Below, piece by piece: positions 24,333 through 32,503 of a DNA stretch of 43,434 bases. The position numbers and the translations under genes were made by a program. Numbering within the stretch: position 1 is the first letter of the stretch; each line of letters begins with the position of its first letter. The notes under the pieces were generated by a model, which had not been told where the DNA came from, searched no databases, and was given only the letters and a program-made list of their open reading frames with translations. The stretch is from F23-B02 sp946405205 (GTDB taxonomy: Bacteria > Bacillota > Clostridia > Oscillospirales > Oscillospiraceae): contig CAMJGL010000013.1 in the NCBI GenBank assembly GCA_946405205.1, positions 1-43,434 of the forward strand. Reading direction: 5' to 3'.

Positions 24333-25178
24333 ATGAGAAAAATCAATAAAAAAATCGATATGTTCTGTTATAAGCATCCGCGTTTCGGCATACCCAATCT
24401 GATGCTTTATATCGTTGTCATAAGCCTCGCGGTGTGGCTGCTGAGCATAATGGACGAGAGCAAAACGCTGCTCAGCTATTTCTCGTTTTCACCCGAGCTC
24501 ATAATGAGAGGACAGGTCTGGAGGCTCATCACCTTTATTTTCATCCCTCAGGATCTGAGCATGTGGGCGCTGCTGTTTTTCTATTTTTATTACTGGATAG
24601 GCAGCACCCTTGAAAGAGAATGGGGCACCGCAAGGTTCAACATCTTTATTTTCAGCGGCATATTCCTGACTATCATCTACGGTCTTGTCATCTATTTCAT
24701 AACAAAGCAGAGTGTAAATATAGGAACATATTACATCTATCTGTCGATGTTCTTCTCCTTTGCGACCCTTTTCCCCGACACACAGGTGCTTTTTATGTTC
24801 ATTATTCCAGTCAAGATCAAATGGCTTGCATATGTTGACGCGGCGTTCTTCCTCTACGCGATGCTGATGTCTCCGTTCCCCTTCAACCTGCTGCCGCTGA
24901 TCGCGATCCTTAACTACTTTATCTTCTTCGGAGCCGACCTTATATCTTCGATAGGCGGAGGCAGAGCCGCGTACAGAAAGACAACGGTCAATTTCAACCG
25001 CGAAAAGCAGAAGATCAAATATGAGCAGCGCCAGAAAAACTACAGCCATAAATGCTCTGTCTGCGGCAGAACGGACACGGATTTCCCCAACCTTGAATTC
25101 AGATATTGCTCAAGATGCGCCGGTTACCACTGCTTCTGCGAGGAGCATATCAACAATCACGTGCATTTTACAGAATAA
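24333..25178 (+). CDS. Rhomboid-like membrane protein lacking catalytic residues, with C-terminal zinc ribbon
   Basis: The 281-aa protein has about six hydrophobic helices (25-43, 64-90, 103-125, 128-155, 162-180, 185-208) and the rhomboid hallmark STLEREWGTARF (91-102) after a WRLITFIF helix. The GxSG serine motif is missing (the equivalent helix reads NIGTYYIYLS) and no histidine lies in the last helix, so protease activity is unlikely. After a charged linker (212-240) comes a zinc-binding module: Cys241 and 244, Cys259 and 262, then Cys267/269 and His272. The start MRKINKK follows AAAGGA. It is the first of three close genes (PQQ propeller 24 nt later, PHP phosphatase after that). A possible TATAAT lies at 24294-24299 but without a clear -35. 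Confidence 0.7.
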   Translation: MRKINKKIDMFCYKHPRFGIPNLMLYIVVISLAVWLLSIMDESKTLLSYFSFSPELIMRGQVWRLITFIFIPQDLSMWALLFFYFYYWIGSTLEREWGTARFNIFIFSGIFLTIIYGLVIYFITKQSVNIGTYYIYLSMFFSFATLFPDTQVLFMFIIPVKIKWLAYVDAAFFLYAMLMSPFPFNLLPLIAILNYFIFFGADLISSIGGGRAAYRKTTVNFNREKQKIKYEQRQKNYSHKCSVCGRTDTDFPNLEFRYCSRCAGYHCFCEEHINNHVHFTE

Positions 25179-25202
25179 TTAGAGAAACAGGCTGGTTGTG
25201 AG

Positions 25203-26921
25203 ATGAAAAAGAAAAATACTTTAGTTATTATTGCGGAAGCTCTTGTACTCGTAATACTGCTGGCATTGCTGGCATGGGTAGTCGTCCGCGGAATTCAGGC
25301 GAACGATGAGCTGAATAATCCCGAGGCAACAGCCGCTCCCACTGCTGCGCCTACGCCGACCCCCACACCGGAGCCGACACCGACGCCGGTAGGTCTTCCC
25401 GATTTCGAGCCTCATTCCGTTGAGGATACACGCCCCGATAAGCTCATTTCGAGCACGGCGATAATGGTCGACGGCGAGATAGTCGAGGATTATGAGAGCG
25501 AGTACGAGATCATGTTCGACCTGCCGGAGAGGTATACTGAGCTTGAAGGCGTTATAGGCTTCCGCGGCAACAACTTCCGCACCGGAGCCGCCTACGGCGC
25601 AGCCGACGTCAGCAGCAAAACCATCTCAACGCTCTGGACAAGGAACACGAGCGGGCTTAGCGACACTGACGGCAGCTATTGGTCAGGCAGCGGCTGGACA
25701 GGTCAGCCACTTATCGTAAAGTGGCCCGACCAGACCCGAAAGAATATGACCGCAATGTACGACTGGGCGAGGGAGAAGAAGGACCTTGTTGAGGTCATCT
25801 ACTGTACGCTTGACGGCCATGTGTATTTCTATGAGCTCAGCAGCGGCGAATACACCCGCGATCCGCTCAACCTCGGCTTCAACTTCAAGGGAGCGGGAGC
25901 GCTCGACCCCCGCGGCTATCCCATACTGTATGTCGGTTCGGGCGTTAACAGTATAAACGGACGCTCCAGAGCCTTTGTGGTGAATCTTATCGACAACAGC
26001 GTGATGTTCGAGTTCGGCCATAACGAGACCTTTGCAAACCGCGGCTGGCATATGTTCGACTCCTCGCCCCTTGTGAGCGCTGAGACCGATCAGCTCATCT
26101 ATCCGGGCGAAAACGGAATACTTTACATTATCCACCTCAATACGAAATATAATGAGCAGACGGGCGAGCTGTCCGTAGACCCGGATAATATAGTGAAGTG
26201 GAAGTACAGCGGTGTGCGCAGCGGTTCCCAGTACTGGCTGGGAATTGAATCAAGCGCGTCGATAATCAACAACTATATCTTCCTTGCGGATAACGGCGGC
26301 AATCTTATGTGCCTTGACCTGAACACCCTGGAGCTCGTATGGGTACAGGACACTTTGGACGACACCAACTGCTCGCCGGTAGTAGATATTGAGGACGGAC
26401 ACCCGTACATATACATCAGCACCTCCTTCCACTACGGCTGGCGTTCCTACTCGACGGTCGCCATCCCCATATGGAAGATCGACGCCGAAACAGGAGAGAT
26501 AGTCTGGAGAACGGATTACACCTGCTATACGGTGCAGGATCTTTCCGGCGGCGTTCAGGGTACGATAGCCGTGGGCAAGAACAAACTGTCGGATATGATA
26601 TTCGTGCCCATTGCAAGAACTCCCGGAGCAAGCTCCGGCACGCTCGTGGCTCTTGACAAGGCGACCGGCGAGGAGGTCTGGAAGAAGGAGACAACAATGT
26701 ACAGCTGGAGCTCCCCGGTGGACTTCTATGATAAGGACGGCAACGGCTATCTTATCTACTGCAACTCCGGCTTCAACATGTTCCTGATCGACGGCAAGAC
26801 CGGCGAAGAGCTCGACTACATAAATCTCGGCGGCAATATCGAGGCGTCGCCTGCAATGTACGGAAACTATGTCGTTGTCGGTACCCGCGCTATGCGTACC
26901 TACTGTGTGGAGGTGGGGTAA
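25203..26921 (+). CDS. Membrane-anchored PQQ-like beta-propeller protein
   Basis: The 572-aa protein has a single N-terminal signal-anchor helix (about 7-27), a Pro/Thr/Ala linker (about 42-63, repeated PTPTP) and an extracellular domain. This domain holds repeated blade motifs such as IYPGENGILYIIHLNT, LMCLDLNTLELVWVQD, ETGEIVWRTDY and ATGEEVWKKET. These W-containing repeats are typical of PQQ/BamB-type propellers, which often act as binding scaffolds. No catalytic residues were seen. The ATG is 24 nt after the rhomboid-like gene with only a weak ribosome binding site. The PHP gene begins 2 nt after its stop. Confidence 0.82.
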   Translation: MKKKNTLVIIAEALVLVILLALLAWVVVRGIQANDELNNPEATAAPTAAPTPTPTPEPTPTPVGLPDFEPHSVEDTRPDKLISSTAIMVDGEIVEDYESEYEIMFDLPERYTELEGVIGFRGNNFRTGAAYGAADVSSKTISTLWTRNTSGLSDTDGSYWSGSGWTGQPLIVKWPDQTRKNMTAMYDWAREKKDLVEVIYCTLDGHVYFYELSSGEYTRDPLNLGFNFKGAGALDPRGYPILYVGSGVNSINGRSRAFVVNLIDNSVMFEFGHNETFANRGWHMFDSSPLVSAETDQLIYPGENGILYIIHLNTKYNEQTGELSVDPDNIVKWKYSGVRSGSQYWLGIESSASIINNYIFLADNGGNLMCLDLNTLELVWVQDTLDDTNCSPVVDIEDGHPYIYISTSFHYGWRSYSTVAIPIWKIDAETGEIVWRTDYTCYTVQDLSGGVQGTIAVGKNKLSDMIFVPIARTPGASSGTLVALDKATGEEVWKKETTMYSWSSPVDFYDKDGNGYLIYCNSGFNMFLIDGKTGEELDYINLGGNIEASPAMYGNYVVVGTRAMRTYCVEVG

Positions 26922-26923
26922 AC

Positions 26924-27715
26924 ATGGTCAGGCAGAATCTCCATTGTCACACAACACTTGACGACGGCGTAAACACGCCCGAGGAGATGGTGCTCGCGGC
27001 GATAGACGCGGGCCTTACCTCACTCGGGATCAGCGCCCACATACCGATCGAGGGCCAGAGCTGGTGTATGCCGGCCGAAAACGTGCCGGTATTCAAGTCG
27101 GAAATGGCACGGCTCAAGGCTGAGTACGAGGGAAGAATTAAGCTCTACTGCGGCATGGAATATGATTTGTCGGTCCCGCCGGACTTCGATGGCTTCGAGT
27201 ATATCATCGGCTCGGGGCATATCGTCGACGGCTTCTATGAGGACTTTGATCTGGAGCATCATAAGCTGCTTGTCGAGCATTTCGGCGGCCCCGCCGGAGC
27301 AGCCGAGGCATATTTTGAAAACCTCAGCCGTGTGGCGGAGTTTGATGAGATAGGCATAGTCGGTCACTTCGACCTGCTCACTAAGTATAACGAGCAGGAG
27401 AGCATATACGATACCTCGTCACGGTACTTCCGCGATGCGGCATATGCCGCCATGGAAAAGCTGTGTGCGGCGGATAAGATATTTGAGATAAATACTGGCG
27501 CGATGAGCCGCGGCTACCGCACGAGTCCTTACCCCTCGGCTGAGCTTCTGCGGCATCTGAAGCAGATCGGCGGAAAGATCTGCATAAGCTCCGACGCTCA
27601 TTCGGCAAGCGGCATCACTCTCGCCTTCGATATGTGCGAGGAGCTTGCCCGCTTCTGCGGCTTCACGGAGCTGTGGGAGTATGACGGGAAAGGCTTTGTG
27701 CCTGTCGAATTCTGA
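26924..27715 (+). CDS. PHP-domain phosphatase, histidinol-phosphatase-like
   Basis: This 263-aa metal-dependent phosphoesterase of the PHP superfamily has the first motif LHCHTTLDDG (6-15), the second GISAHIPIEG, a third with GHFDLLTKYN, and ISSDAHSASGI near the C-terminus. These supply the His/Asp/Glu ligands of a trinuclear metal site. The closest described relatives are HisK-type histidinol-phosphatases (histidine biosynthesis) and other small PHP phosphatases. No other his gene is in the window, so the substrate is open. A GGAGGTGGGG stretch at the end of the preceding gene is the ribosome binding site. Confidence 0.85.
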   Translation: MVRQNLHCHTTLDDGVNTPEEMVLAAIDAGLTSLGISAHIPIEGQSWCMPAENVPVFKSEMARLKAEYEGRIKLYCGMEYDLSVPPDFDGFEYIIGSGHIVDGFYEDFDLEHHKLLVEHFGGPAGAAEAYFENLSRVAEFDEIGIVGHFDLLTKYNEQESIYDTSSRYFRDAAYAAMEKLCAADKIFEINTGAMSRGYRTSPYPSAELLRHLKQIGGKICISSDAHSASGITLAFDMCEELARFCGFTELWEYDGKGFVPVEF

Positions 27716-27725
27716 TAAATGTCTA

Positions 27726-27754
27726 TTGCCGCAGGGTCTAAACTATGATACAAT
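27726..27754 (+). promoter_or_regulatory. Promoter of the EFR1-type ferredoxin gene
   Basis: TTGCCG (27726-27731), 17 nt, TACAAT (27749-27754). This places the transcript start about 30 nt before the ATG at 27793 and rules out the longer frame from 27745. Confidence 0.6.
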
Positions 27755-27792
27755 ATGTCCAGAAAAAGACAACAGTAAAGGAATGTGAAAAG

Positions 27793-28536
27793 ATGAAATA
27801 CGCAATTTTTTACTTCAGCCCCTGCGGAGGTACCAAATCCGTCGCGGATATCATCAGCAAGGAGATGGGCGACGCTCCCATGCAGGAGATAACGACCCCC
27901 AGCATGAACGTATCGCTCGACAGTGACACTCTTGCGTTTTTCTGCTTCCCGGTGTACGGCGGCAGGATACCCAAGCCCATGTATGATCGCATGGATATGA
28001 TAATGGGCAATAACACCCCCTGCGTCCCCGTGGCGGTTTTCGGCAACCGCGCCGTCGACGATGCACTGCTTGAGATGAGCGAGCTTGCGGCAAAGAAGGG
28101 CTTTGTCACTGTCGCCGGCTGCTCAATGATAGCTCCTCACTCCATCGACCCAAGCTTCGGAGCGGGAAGACCCAATGCGAGCGATAAGGCAAAGCTCATT
28201 GATTTCCTGAAGAAGCTCAAGGAGAATGACAGCTTTGCCGAGGTGAAAATGCCGGGTGACCCGAATTATGCAAGCAAGCCCGTGAAGGCCCTTCCTCTGT
28301 ATCCCGCACCGGCCAAGGAATGCATTGGCTGCGGTATCTGCTTTAAGTATTGCCCTGCAGGCGCCATCAGCGCCAAACGCATGAAAACCAAGACCAAGCT
28401 CTGCATAAGCTGCATGCGCTGCGTCAGCATATGCTCCACCGATTCCCGCAAGGTGCCTGCTCCCATGCGCCTCGCGGCTCACGCAACCCTGAAGAAGCTG
28501 TGCTCGACCAGAAAAGAGCCTGAGTTTTATCTGTAA
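27793..28536 (+). CDS. EFR1-type flavodoxin-ferredoxin protein
   Basis: This 247-aa redox protein has an N-terminal flavodoxin-like domain (MKYAIFYFSPCGGTKSVAD, FMN-binding T/S/G loop at 9-17; FFCFPVYGGRIP) and a C-terminal domain with two [4Fe-4S] motifs, CIGCGICFKYCP and CISCMRCVSICS. EFR1 family proteins are common in Clostridia and are thought to pass electrons between flavin and iron-sulfur partners. The start is set by AAGGAA about 9 nt upstream and by the promoter. It is probably monocistronic, closed by a terminator, with tRNA-Pro beyond. Confidence 0.88.
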   Translation: MKYAIFYFSPCGGTKSVADIISKEMGDAPMQEITTPSMNVSLDSDTLAFFCFPVYGGRIPKPMYDRMDMIMGNNTPCVPVAVFGNRAVDDALLEMSELAAKKGFVTVAGCSMIAPHSIDPSFGAGRPNASDKAKLIDFLKKLKENDSFAEVKMPGDPNYASKPVKALPLYPAPAKECIGCGICFKYCPAGAISAKRMKTKTKLCISCMRCVSICSTDSRKVPAPMRLAAHATLKKLCSTRKEPEFYL

Positions 28537-28547
28537 AAACGGCGATG

Positions 28548-28580
28548 AAGCCTCTGCGCTTAACGGCGCGGAGGCTTTTG
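28548..28580 (+). terminator. Terminator after EFR1 gene
   Basis: AAGCCTC and GCGC (28548-28559) pair with GCGC and GAGGCTT (28566-28577), with one mismatch, then TTTTG. Confidence 0.8.
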
Positions 28581-28637
28581 AAAACCAGCATCCAAGGTAC
28601 GAGACGGAAAAACTTTTTAAAAAATTCAAAATAGGTA

Positions 28638-28666
28638 TTGCAATTATCGACTGTTTGTGTTAATAT
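28638..28666 (+). promoter_or_regulatory. Promoter of tRNA-Pro
   Basis: TTGCAA (28638-28643), 17 nt, TAATAT (28661-28666), followed by the tRNA 17 nt later. TATAAT overlaps the same region. Confidence 0.7.
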
Positions 28667-28683
28667 AATCGGGCGTTGAAAAT

Positions 28684-28759
28684 CCGGGTGTAGCGCAGAT
28701 GGTAGCGCGCTTGAATGGGGTTCAAGAGGCCGCTGGTTCAACTCCAGTCACTCGGACCA
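28684..28759 (+). tRNA. tRNA-Pro (anticodon GGG)
   Basis: This is a complete cloverleaf. The acceptor CCGGGTG pairs with CACTCGG. The D arm is GCGC/GCGC. The anticodon stem CTTGA/TCAAG encloses loop ATGGGGT with anticodon GGG (decodes CCC, CCU). The T arm is GCTGG/CCAGT, with discriminator A and an encoded CCA. It has its own promoter and a terminator at 28764-28797. TrnaScan was not run; the secondary structure was read by eye. Confidence 0.93.
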
Positions 28760-28763
28760 ACCT

Positions 28764-28797
28764 GCCGCAGGCTTTATTTAGTCTGCGGCGTTTTTTT
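28764..28797 (+). terminator. Terminator of tRNA-Pro
   Basis: GCCGCAG (28764-28770) pairs with CTGCGGC (28783-28789), followed by a T7 tract. Confidence 0.85.
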
Positions 28798-28802
28798 ATG
28801 CG

Positions 28803-28848
28803 AAAACACCCCCTATGCAGTTAAAACGTCCTGCATATGGGGTGTTTT
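28803..28848 (-). terminator. Long hairpin after ECF ATPase gene
   Basis: AAAACACCCC-C-TATGCAG (28803-28820) pairs with CTGCATA-T-GGGGTGTTTT (28831-28848) with one mismatch. Both ends carry A/T tetrads, so it can act in either direction. It ends the cbiM-cbiQ-cbiO transcript. Confidence 0.75.
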
Positions 28849-28861
28849 GCATTGTATTGTT

Positions 28862-29587
28862 TCATTTGAACGCGGAGGCAAGACCGAAAGGCAGCTCCAT
28901 ACGGTTACTCTCAAGGAGCTCTTTGTCGCGCAGTATATCCATGGCAGCGCCGGACGCGACGATCTGACCGTCGGAAATGAGTATCACCCTGCGGCAGGTC
29001 TCCATGATCATATCAAGATCGTGGGAGGCTATTATTTTCGTCTGCGTCAGGGAGTTTATCACGTTTATCACCGCCCTGCGGTTATATGGGTCGAGAGAAA
29101 CGGAGGGCTCGTCCATTATGATGACCTCGGGCTCCATGGCCAGAACCGTAGCGATAGCCGCCATGCGCTTCTCGCCGCCGGAGATCTTGTGATTATACTT
29201 GTTCTTGAGCTGCGTAAGGTCAAGCTGCTCCAGCACGGCGTCCACACGGTGCTCGGCATCCTCCTTGCTCATTCCGTAATTGAGAAGTCCGAACATCATG
29301 TCGTCGTAAACGGTAGGCATGAACATCTGGTTATCGGAATTTTGCAGCACAAAACCGAGGATACGCCGAATCTCAGCCAGATTCTGCTTGCACAGAGGAA
29401 TACCGTTTACGAGTATCTCACCCTCGTGAGGCAGTAAGCCCAGCAGCACCTTCAGCATGGATGATTTACCCGCGCCGTTTGCGCCGATAAGTCCCACGGC
29501 TTCGCCTTTTTCTATGCTGAAGGACATATTTTTGAGTACCGGATGCTCCTTTTCGTAACAGAAGGATACATTCTTAAATTCGATCAT
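28862..29587 (-). CDS. cbiO: Energy-coupling factor ATPase for cobalt/nickel uptake (CbiO)
   Basis: This 241-aa ABC ATPase powers the ECF transporter. Walker A GANGAGKS lies near residue 35-42, then the Q-loop (VLQNSDNQMF), signature ISGGEK, Walker B VIIMDEP and the switch His in ASHD. It is the third gene of the cluster, 9 nt after cbiQ, with GAGGTG upstream of the ATG. With CbiM and CbiQ it forms a group I ECF module that imports Co2+ or Ni2+ for cobalamin or metalloenzymes. Confidence 0.9.
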   Translation of the reverse strand: MIEFKNVSFCYEKEHPVLKNMSFSIEKGEAVGLIGANGAGKSSMLKVLLGLLPHEGEILVNGIPLCKQNLAEIRRILGFVLQNSDNQMFMPTVYDDMMFGLLNYGMSKEDAEHRVDAVLEQLDLTQLKNKYNHKISGGEKRMAAIATVLAMEPEVIIMDEPSVSLDPYNRRAVINVINSLTQTKIIASHDLDMIMETCRRVILISDGQIVASGAAMDILRDKELLESNRMELPFGLASAFK

Positions 29588-29596
29588 ATCAGCACC

Positions 29597-30397
29597 TCAC
29601 ATGACCAACTGGCCGATAAACGTTGTAATGTCAATAAATCTGAACAGCGCAAAGAGCCCGATCGAAACCAGAAGGAAAAGGATATCTTTACCCCGCATCG
29701 GCTTGGAGCCGGCGTACAGGAACTCACCGCTGAAACCCCGGAGCTGCATGCTGGAATAAAGCTCCTCGGCTCTGTCCATGCTGCGGAGCAGGAGCTGGCC
29801 GAGAAACGAGCCCCAGGCGGAAAACTGTATGCCCTTCTGTCTGGGCGCTCTGAGCATATAAGCATCAGTCATTATCGAGACCTCCTCCATCATGACTGAG
29901 ATGTATCTGTAGGTCAGGAGAAGGAGCGTAACGATAAAGCCGGGGATATGAAGCCGCCGCAGGGCCAGGCAGATGGAATCAAAAGAAGTAGTGGCAACAA
30001 GCACGAAGGATTCCATTATACATAAAATACCCTTCAGCATAAGCGTGAGCATTGATATCACGCCTCCGGAAACCGCCACGTTTCCGACCGTCAGCAGCGT
30101 TGCCTTATCAAAGAACGGGTTGAACAGACCCACGGCGCACACGATGGGGAGAACGAACCTGAGCTTGTAAAAACAAGCGCCGATGGATGTTCCGCTGAGC
30201 TCAAACATCGCGATAGGGTACAGCACCATGATGATCAGACCGTTCAGATCGTATTTATCGAAGGATACGACAAAGAAAATATATGCAATTGTGGCGATAA
30301 GCTTTACCATGGGATTCAATTCATGGACAGGAGATGAGCGGTTGGCCATCTCGTCCATTTCCTTGAATTCAACTATGGCATGGTCGATTTTTTTCAT
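29597..30397 (-). CDS. cbiQ: ECF transmembrane protein CbiQ
   Basis: This 266-aa transmembrane subunit couples the ATPase to the substrate-binding component. It has about five to six helices. The coupling-helix motif is RYISVMMEEVSIMTDAYMLRAPRQ; the related SMQLRGFSG segment contains the family ARG-like element. The start MKKIDHA is chosen because AGGA is 7-8 nt upstream; a longer form starts at 30418 but its first residues overlap a hairpin (30421-30443). cbiM lies upstream, cbiO downstream. Confidence 0.88.
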   Translation of the reverse strand: MKKIDHAIVEFKEMDEMANRSSPVHELNPMVKLIATIAYIFFVVSFDKYDLNGLIIMVLYPIAMFELSGTSIGACFYKLRFVLPIVCAVGLFNPFFDKATLLTVGNVAVSGGVISMLTLMLKGILCIMESFVLVATTSFDSICLALRRLHIPGFIVTLLLLTYRYISVMMEEVSIMTDAYMLRAPRQKGIQFSAWGSFLGQLLLRSMDRAEELYSSMQLRGFSGEFLYAGSKPMRGKDILFLLVSIGLFALFRFIDITTFIGQLVM

Positions 30398-30420
30398 AGG
30401 CAGGTCCTGAAATGACATTA

Positions 30421-30443
30421 AGGAGCGCCTTTAAGGCGCCCCT
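30421..30443 (-). other. Hairpin between cbiM and cbiQ
   Basis: AGGAGCGCCTT (30421-30431) pairs with AAGGCGCCCCT (30433-30443) with one mismatch. It lies in the 88-nt gap between cbiM and cbiQ and has no long T tract. It could reduce downstream transcription or protect the mRNA. Confidence 0.5.
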
Positions 30444-30485
30444 AATGTATAGAAGGGGGAGTGTATTGAAAGAACTTATCAATGG

Positions 30486-31553
30486 TTATTTGGCAGCGGA
30501 ACGTTTCTTTCTGAAGAATCCGCAGACGACACATATTATGAGTGCGGCGGCGGCAACCATAGCGGAACCGACCAGTCCGGAAACGCTCGTGCCCGCTGCA
30601 CTGTCGCTGTCGGCAAAGGCGTAGTCGGGGAAAATGGCCGTTGAATCCTGAACGGCTGCCGCTTTGTCGGCGGCATTGCTGGAAATGCCGTATTCATCTT
30701 CATCCAGACCCATATTTTCGCTGTAGCCGGCTTCGCTGTTTCCGAAAAGCGACCATTCAAGACCGTCGGGATTGGAGCTGGCAAACAGTGAAAGCACGCC
30801 GCCAACAAGAGCGACCGCGACCGCCAGAATGACGACTACAGTCCTGAGAGAGCGCTTATTGGTTACCGCTTTATCCGAGGTATCGACTTCTTTTAAGAGC
30901 TCGGGTCTTGATTCATATACGAAAGTAAGAACAGCGGCGGTTATAAGGCCTTCGATAAGGCCGATGGCGAGGTGGATGGGCTGCATGAGTGCGCAGAATG
31001 CGCCGAAAGGAAGCTCGGCTATTCCGGAAAGAGAGGTCTCAACAACAACGGAGAACGCTCCGAGCTGAAGTGTCACGATACAGCCGACGACAGAAGCAAG
31101 GATGATCTTTGCTCGCTGTGCGGCTTTTGCGCCCATTTTGGAAAACCAATTGCTGTGCATGATGGGTTTCCATATGAGGCAGAAGCCCACAAAGCAGCCG
31201 TAAAATGCCATGTTCCATATATTCGCGCCCAAGGCCAGCAGACCGCCGTCACCGAAGAACAGGCATTGAATAGTCAGAATGACTATCATTGACAGAAAAC
31301 CCGCCTGCGGGCCCAGCAGTGCCGAAAGCAGCATACCGCCGCACATATGTCCGGAGGAGCCTGTGCCGGGTATGGTGTAGTTTATCATCTGTCCGGCGAA
31401 AACCAGCGCCGCCGATACAGCCATGACCGGAAGCTTTTTAACTTCCTCGTCATCCTTTCTGAGCTTGTGAACGGAAAAACCGGCTGCAGCGCCGGATGCC
31501 ACGTACATTGTTGCCGCTACCGCAGGAGCCAGCAGCGCATCTGCCATATGCAT
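30486..31553 (-). CDS. cbiM: ECF metal substrate-binding component CbiM with C-terminal PDGLE domain
   Basis: This 355-aa protein has the CbiM fold (about 1-215): N-terminal MHMADALL, where His2 is the known metal-ligand position, then GSSGHMCGGMLLSALLGPQAGF. A PDGLE domain follows (about 225-345), with a helix (RTVVVILAVAVALVGGV), the PDGLEWSL motif, a disordered loop and a final helix. The PDGLE domain is a CbiN-like accessory fused to CbiM. Cobalt or nickel is the likely substrate; the two cannot be separated by sequence. Separate CbiN is absent, which fits the fusion. The start has AGAGGT 6 nt upstream. Confidence 0.88.
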   Translation of the reverse strand: MHMADALLAPAVAATMYVASGAAAGFSVHKLRKDDEEVKKLPVMAVSAALVFAGQMINYTIPGTGSSGHMCGGMLLSALLGPQAGFLSMIVILTIQCLFFGDGGLLALGANIWNMAFYGCFVGFCLIWKPIMHSNWFSKMGAKAAQRAKIILASVVGCIVTLQLGAFSVVVETSLSGIAELPFGAFCALMQPIHLAIGLIEGLITAAVLTFVYESRPELLKEVDTSDKAVTNKRSLRTVVVILAVAVALVGGVLSLFASSNPDGLEWSLFGNSEAGYSENMGLDEDEYGISSNAADKAAAVQDSTAIFPDYAFADSDSAAGTSVSGLVGSAMVAAAALIICVVCGFFRKKRSAAK

Positions 31554-31628
31554 AACAAAACCTCTTTTCAGATCAGCTTGTATAGTGCTTGCATATTTAA
31601 GCTAACATATTGAAAAATCATTCACAAG

Positions 31629-31673
31629 CCCCCCAGGGGGATAAAATTTATAAAAAAATACGCATTTTGTGAA
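31629..31673 (-). promoter_or_regulatory. Candidate promoter and G-tract palindrome upstream of cbiM
   Basis: On the minus strand TTCACA (31668-31673), 17 nt and TAAATT (31645-31650) form a weak promoter, with C5-T-G6 (31629-31640) at the expected transcription start. The G/C-tract palindrome flanked by AT resembles operators of CsoR/RcnR/InrS metal sensors. The leader has no cobalamin riboswitch motif. Confidence 0.45.
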
Positions 31674-31697
31674 GTTTTTTTATCATAAACAGAGACA

Positions 31698-31724
31698 GCC
31701 CCCGTGTCATATATACACGAGGGC
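31698..31724. terminator. Hairpin between pdaB-like gene and cbiM
   Basis: GCCCCCGTGT (31698-31707) pairs with ACACGAGGGC (31715-31724) with one mismatch. T-rich sequence follows on the plus strand; on the minus strand it lies 5 nt beyond the deacetylase stop region and has only a weak T tract. Direction is unclear. Confidence 0.6.
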
Positions 31725-31729
31725 CGTTT

Positions 31730-32503
31730 TTATTTTTTTGACGGGCACTGCATTCCGGTATTGTCTATGGTATAGTCGCCTGTCAGAAGTATCTGCGAAA
31801 TCGGAACTATGGTGTAGCCGTCGGCAAGCAGAGCTTCGATTATCGCGGGCAGAGCCTCGGGCGTGTTCTCGGCCGCGTTGTGGAACAGCACTATGCTGCC
31901 GGACTTCACGTTGTTGAGCACTCTCTTTGATATATCGTCTGCGGAAAGTCCCTTCCAGTCAAGGCTGTCGACGTCCCACTGCACGGCTGTCATGTTCATT
32001 CCGTTTACGGTACTGATAACGGTGTCGTTATACTCTCCGTACGGACAGCGGAACAGGGTGGGCCTTACGCCGGTGACTTTTTCTATCTTATCGTTTGAGG
32101 CGTTTATGTTTGCGGTTATCTGGTCGGCGCTGAGACTTGCGAAATGCGCGTGATCGTCTGAATGGCTCATTATCTCATTTCCCGCGTCGTGCAGGGCCTT
32201 GACTGACTCGGGGTACTTGTCGACCCATTGGCCAACGACGAAGAAGGTCGCGTTTATGTTGTATTTTGCGAGTATGTCGATAAGCTCCTGCGTATCCTCG
32301 TTGCCCCATGCCGCGTCGAAGGACAGTGCCACGGTCTTATCGTCTCGCTGGACGCAGTAAATGGGAAGCTGCCGCTCGCTTGCCGAGGCTCCGATGACTG
32401 CGGGGCTGTTGGTCGCCCAGAATATCACTGCCAGCAGCAGTACAAGGGACAGCGCCGAGACTATCGCTTTGCGGTTTTTGATTTTATCAAGAAGTTTTTT
32501 CAA
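31730..32503 (-). CDS. Polysaccharide deacetylase, PdaB-like
   Basis: This 257-aa exported or membrane-anchored NodB-family enzyme has a transmembrane helix at about 14-32 and then the catalytic domain: SFDAAWG (motif 1), SHSDDHAHF (motif 2, two metal His), RCPYGEYND (motif 3), WDVDSLDW (motif 4) and LFHN (motif 5). The FDAAWG form is like PdaB/YbaN of sporulating Firmicutes, involved in spore peptidoglycan. The start is taken as TTG at 32503, giving MKKLLDKIKNRK, because GGGAGG lies 8 nt upstream; an ATG 30 nt earlier has no such site. It is probably monocistronic. Sporulation control is plausible but no sigma site was established. Confidence 0.85.
   Translation of the reverse strand: MKKLLDKIKNRKAIVSALSLVLLLAVIFWATNSPAVIGASASERQLPIYCVQRDDKTVALSFDAAWGNEDTQELIDILAKYNINATFFVVGQWVDKYPESVKALHDAGNEIMSHSDDHAHFASLSADQITANINASNDKIEKVTGVRPTLFRCPYGEYNDTVISTVNGMNMTAVQWDVDSLDWKGLSADDISKRVLNNVKSGSIVLFHNAAENTPEALPAIIEALLADGYTIVPISQILLTGDYTIDNTGMQCPSKK

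Noticed and set aside
31554..31730. Cobalamin riboswitch upstream of cbiM
   Set aside because: The GCCACTG B12-box and associated helices were not found; the G-tract palindrome is a better explanation for regulation.
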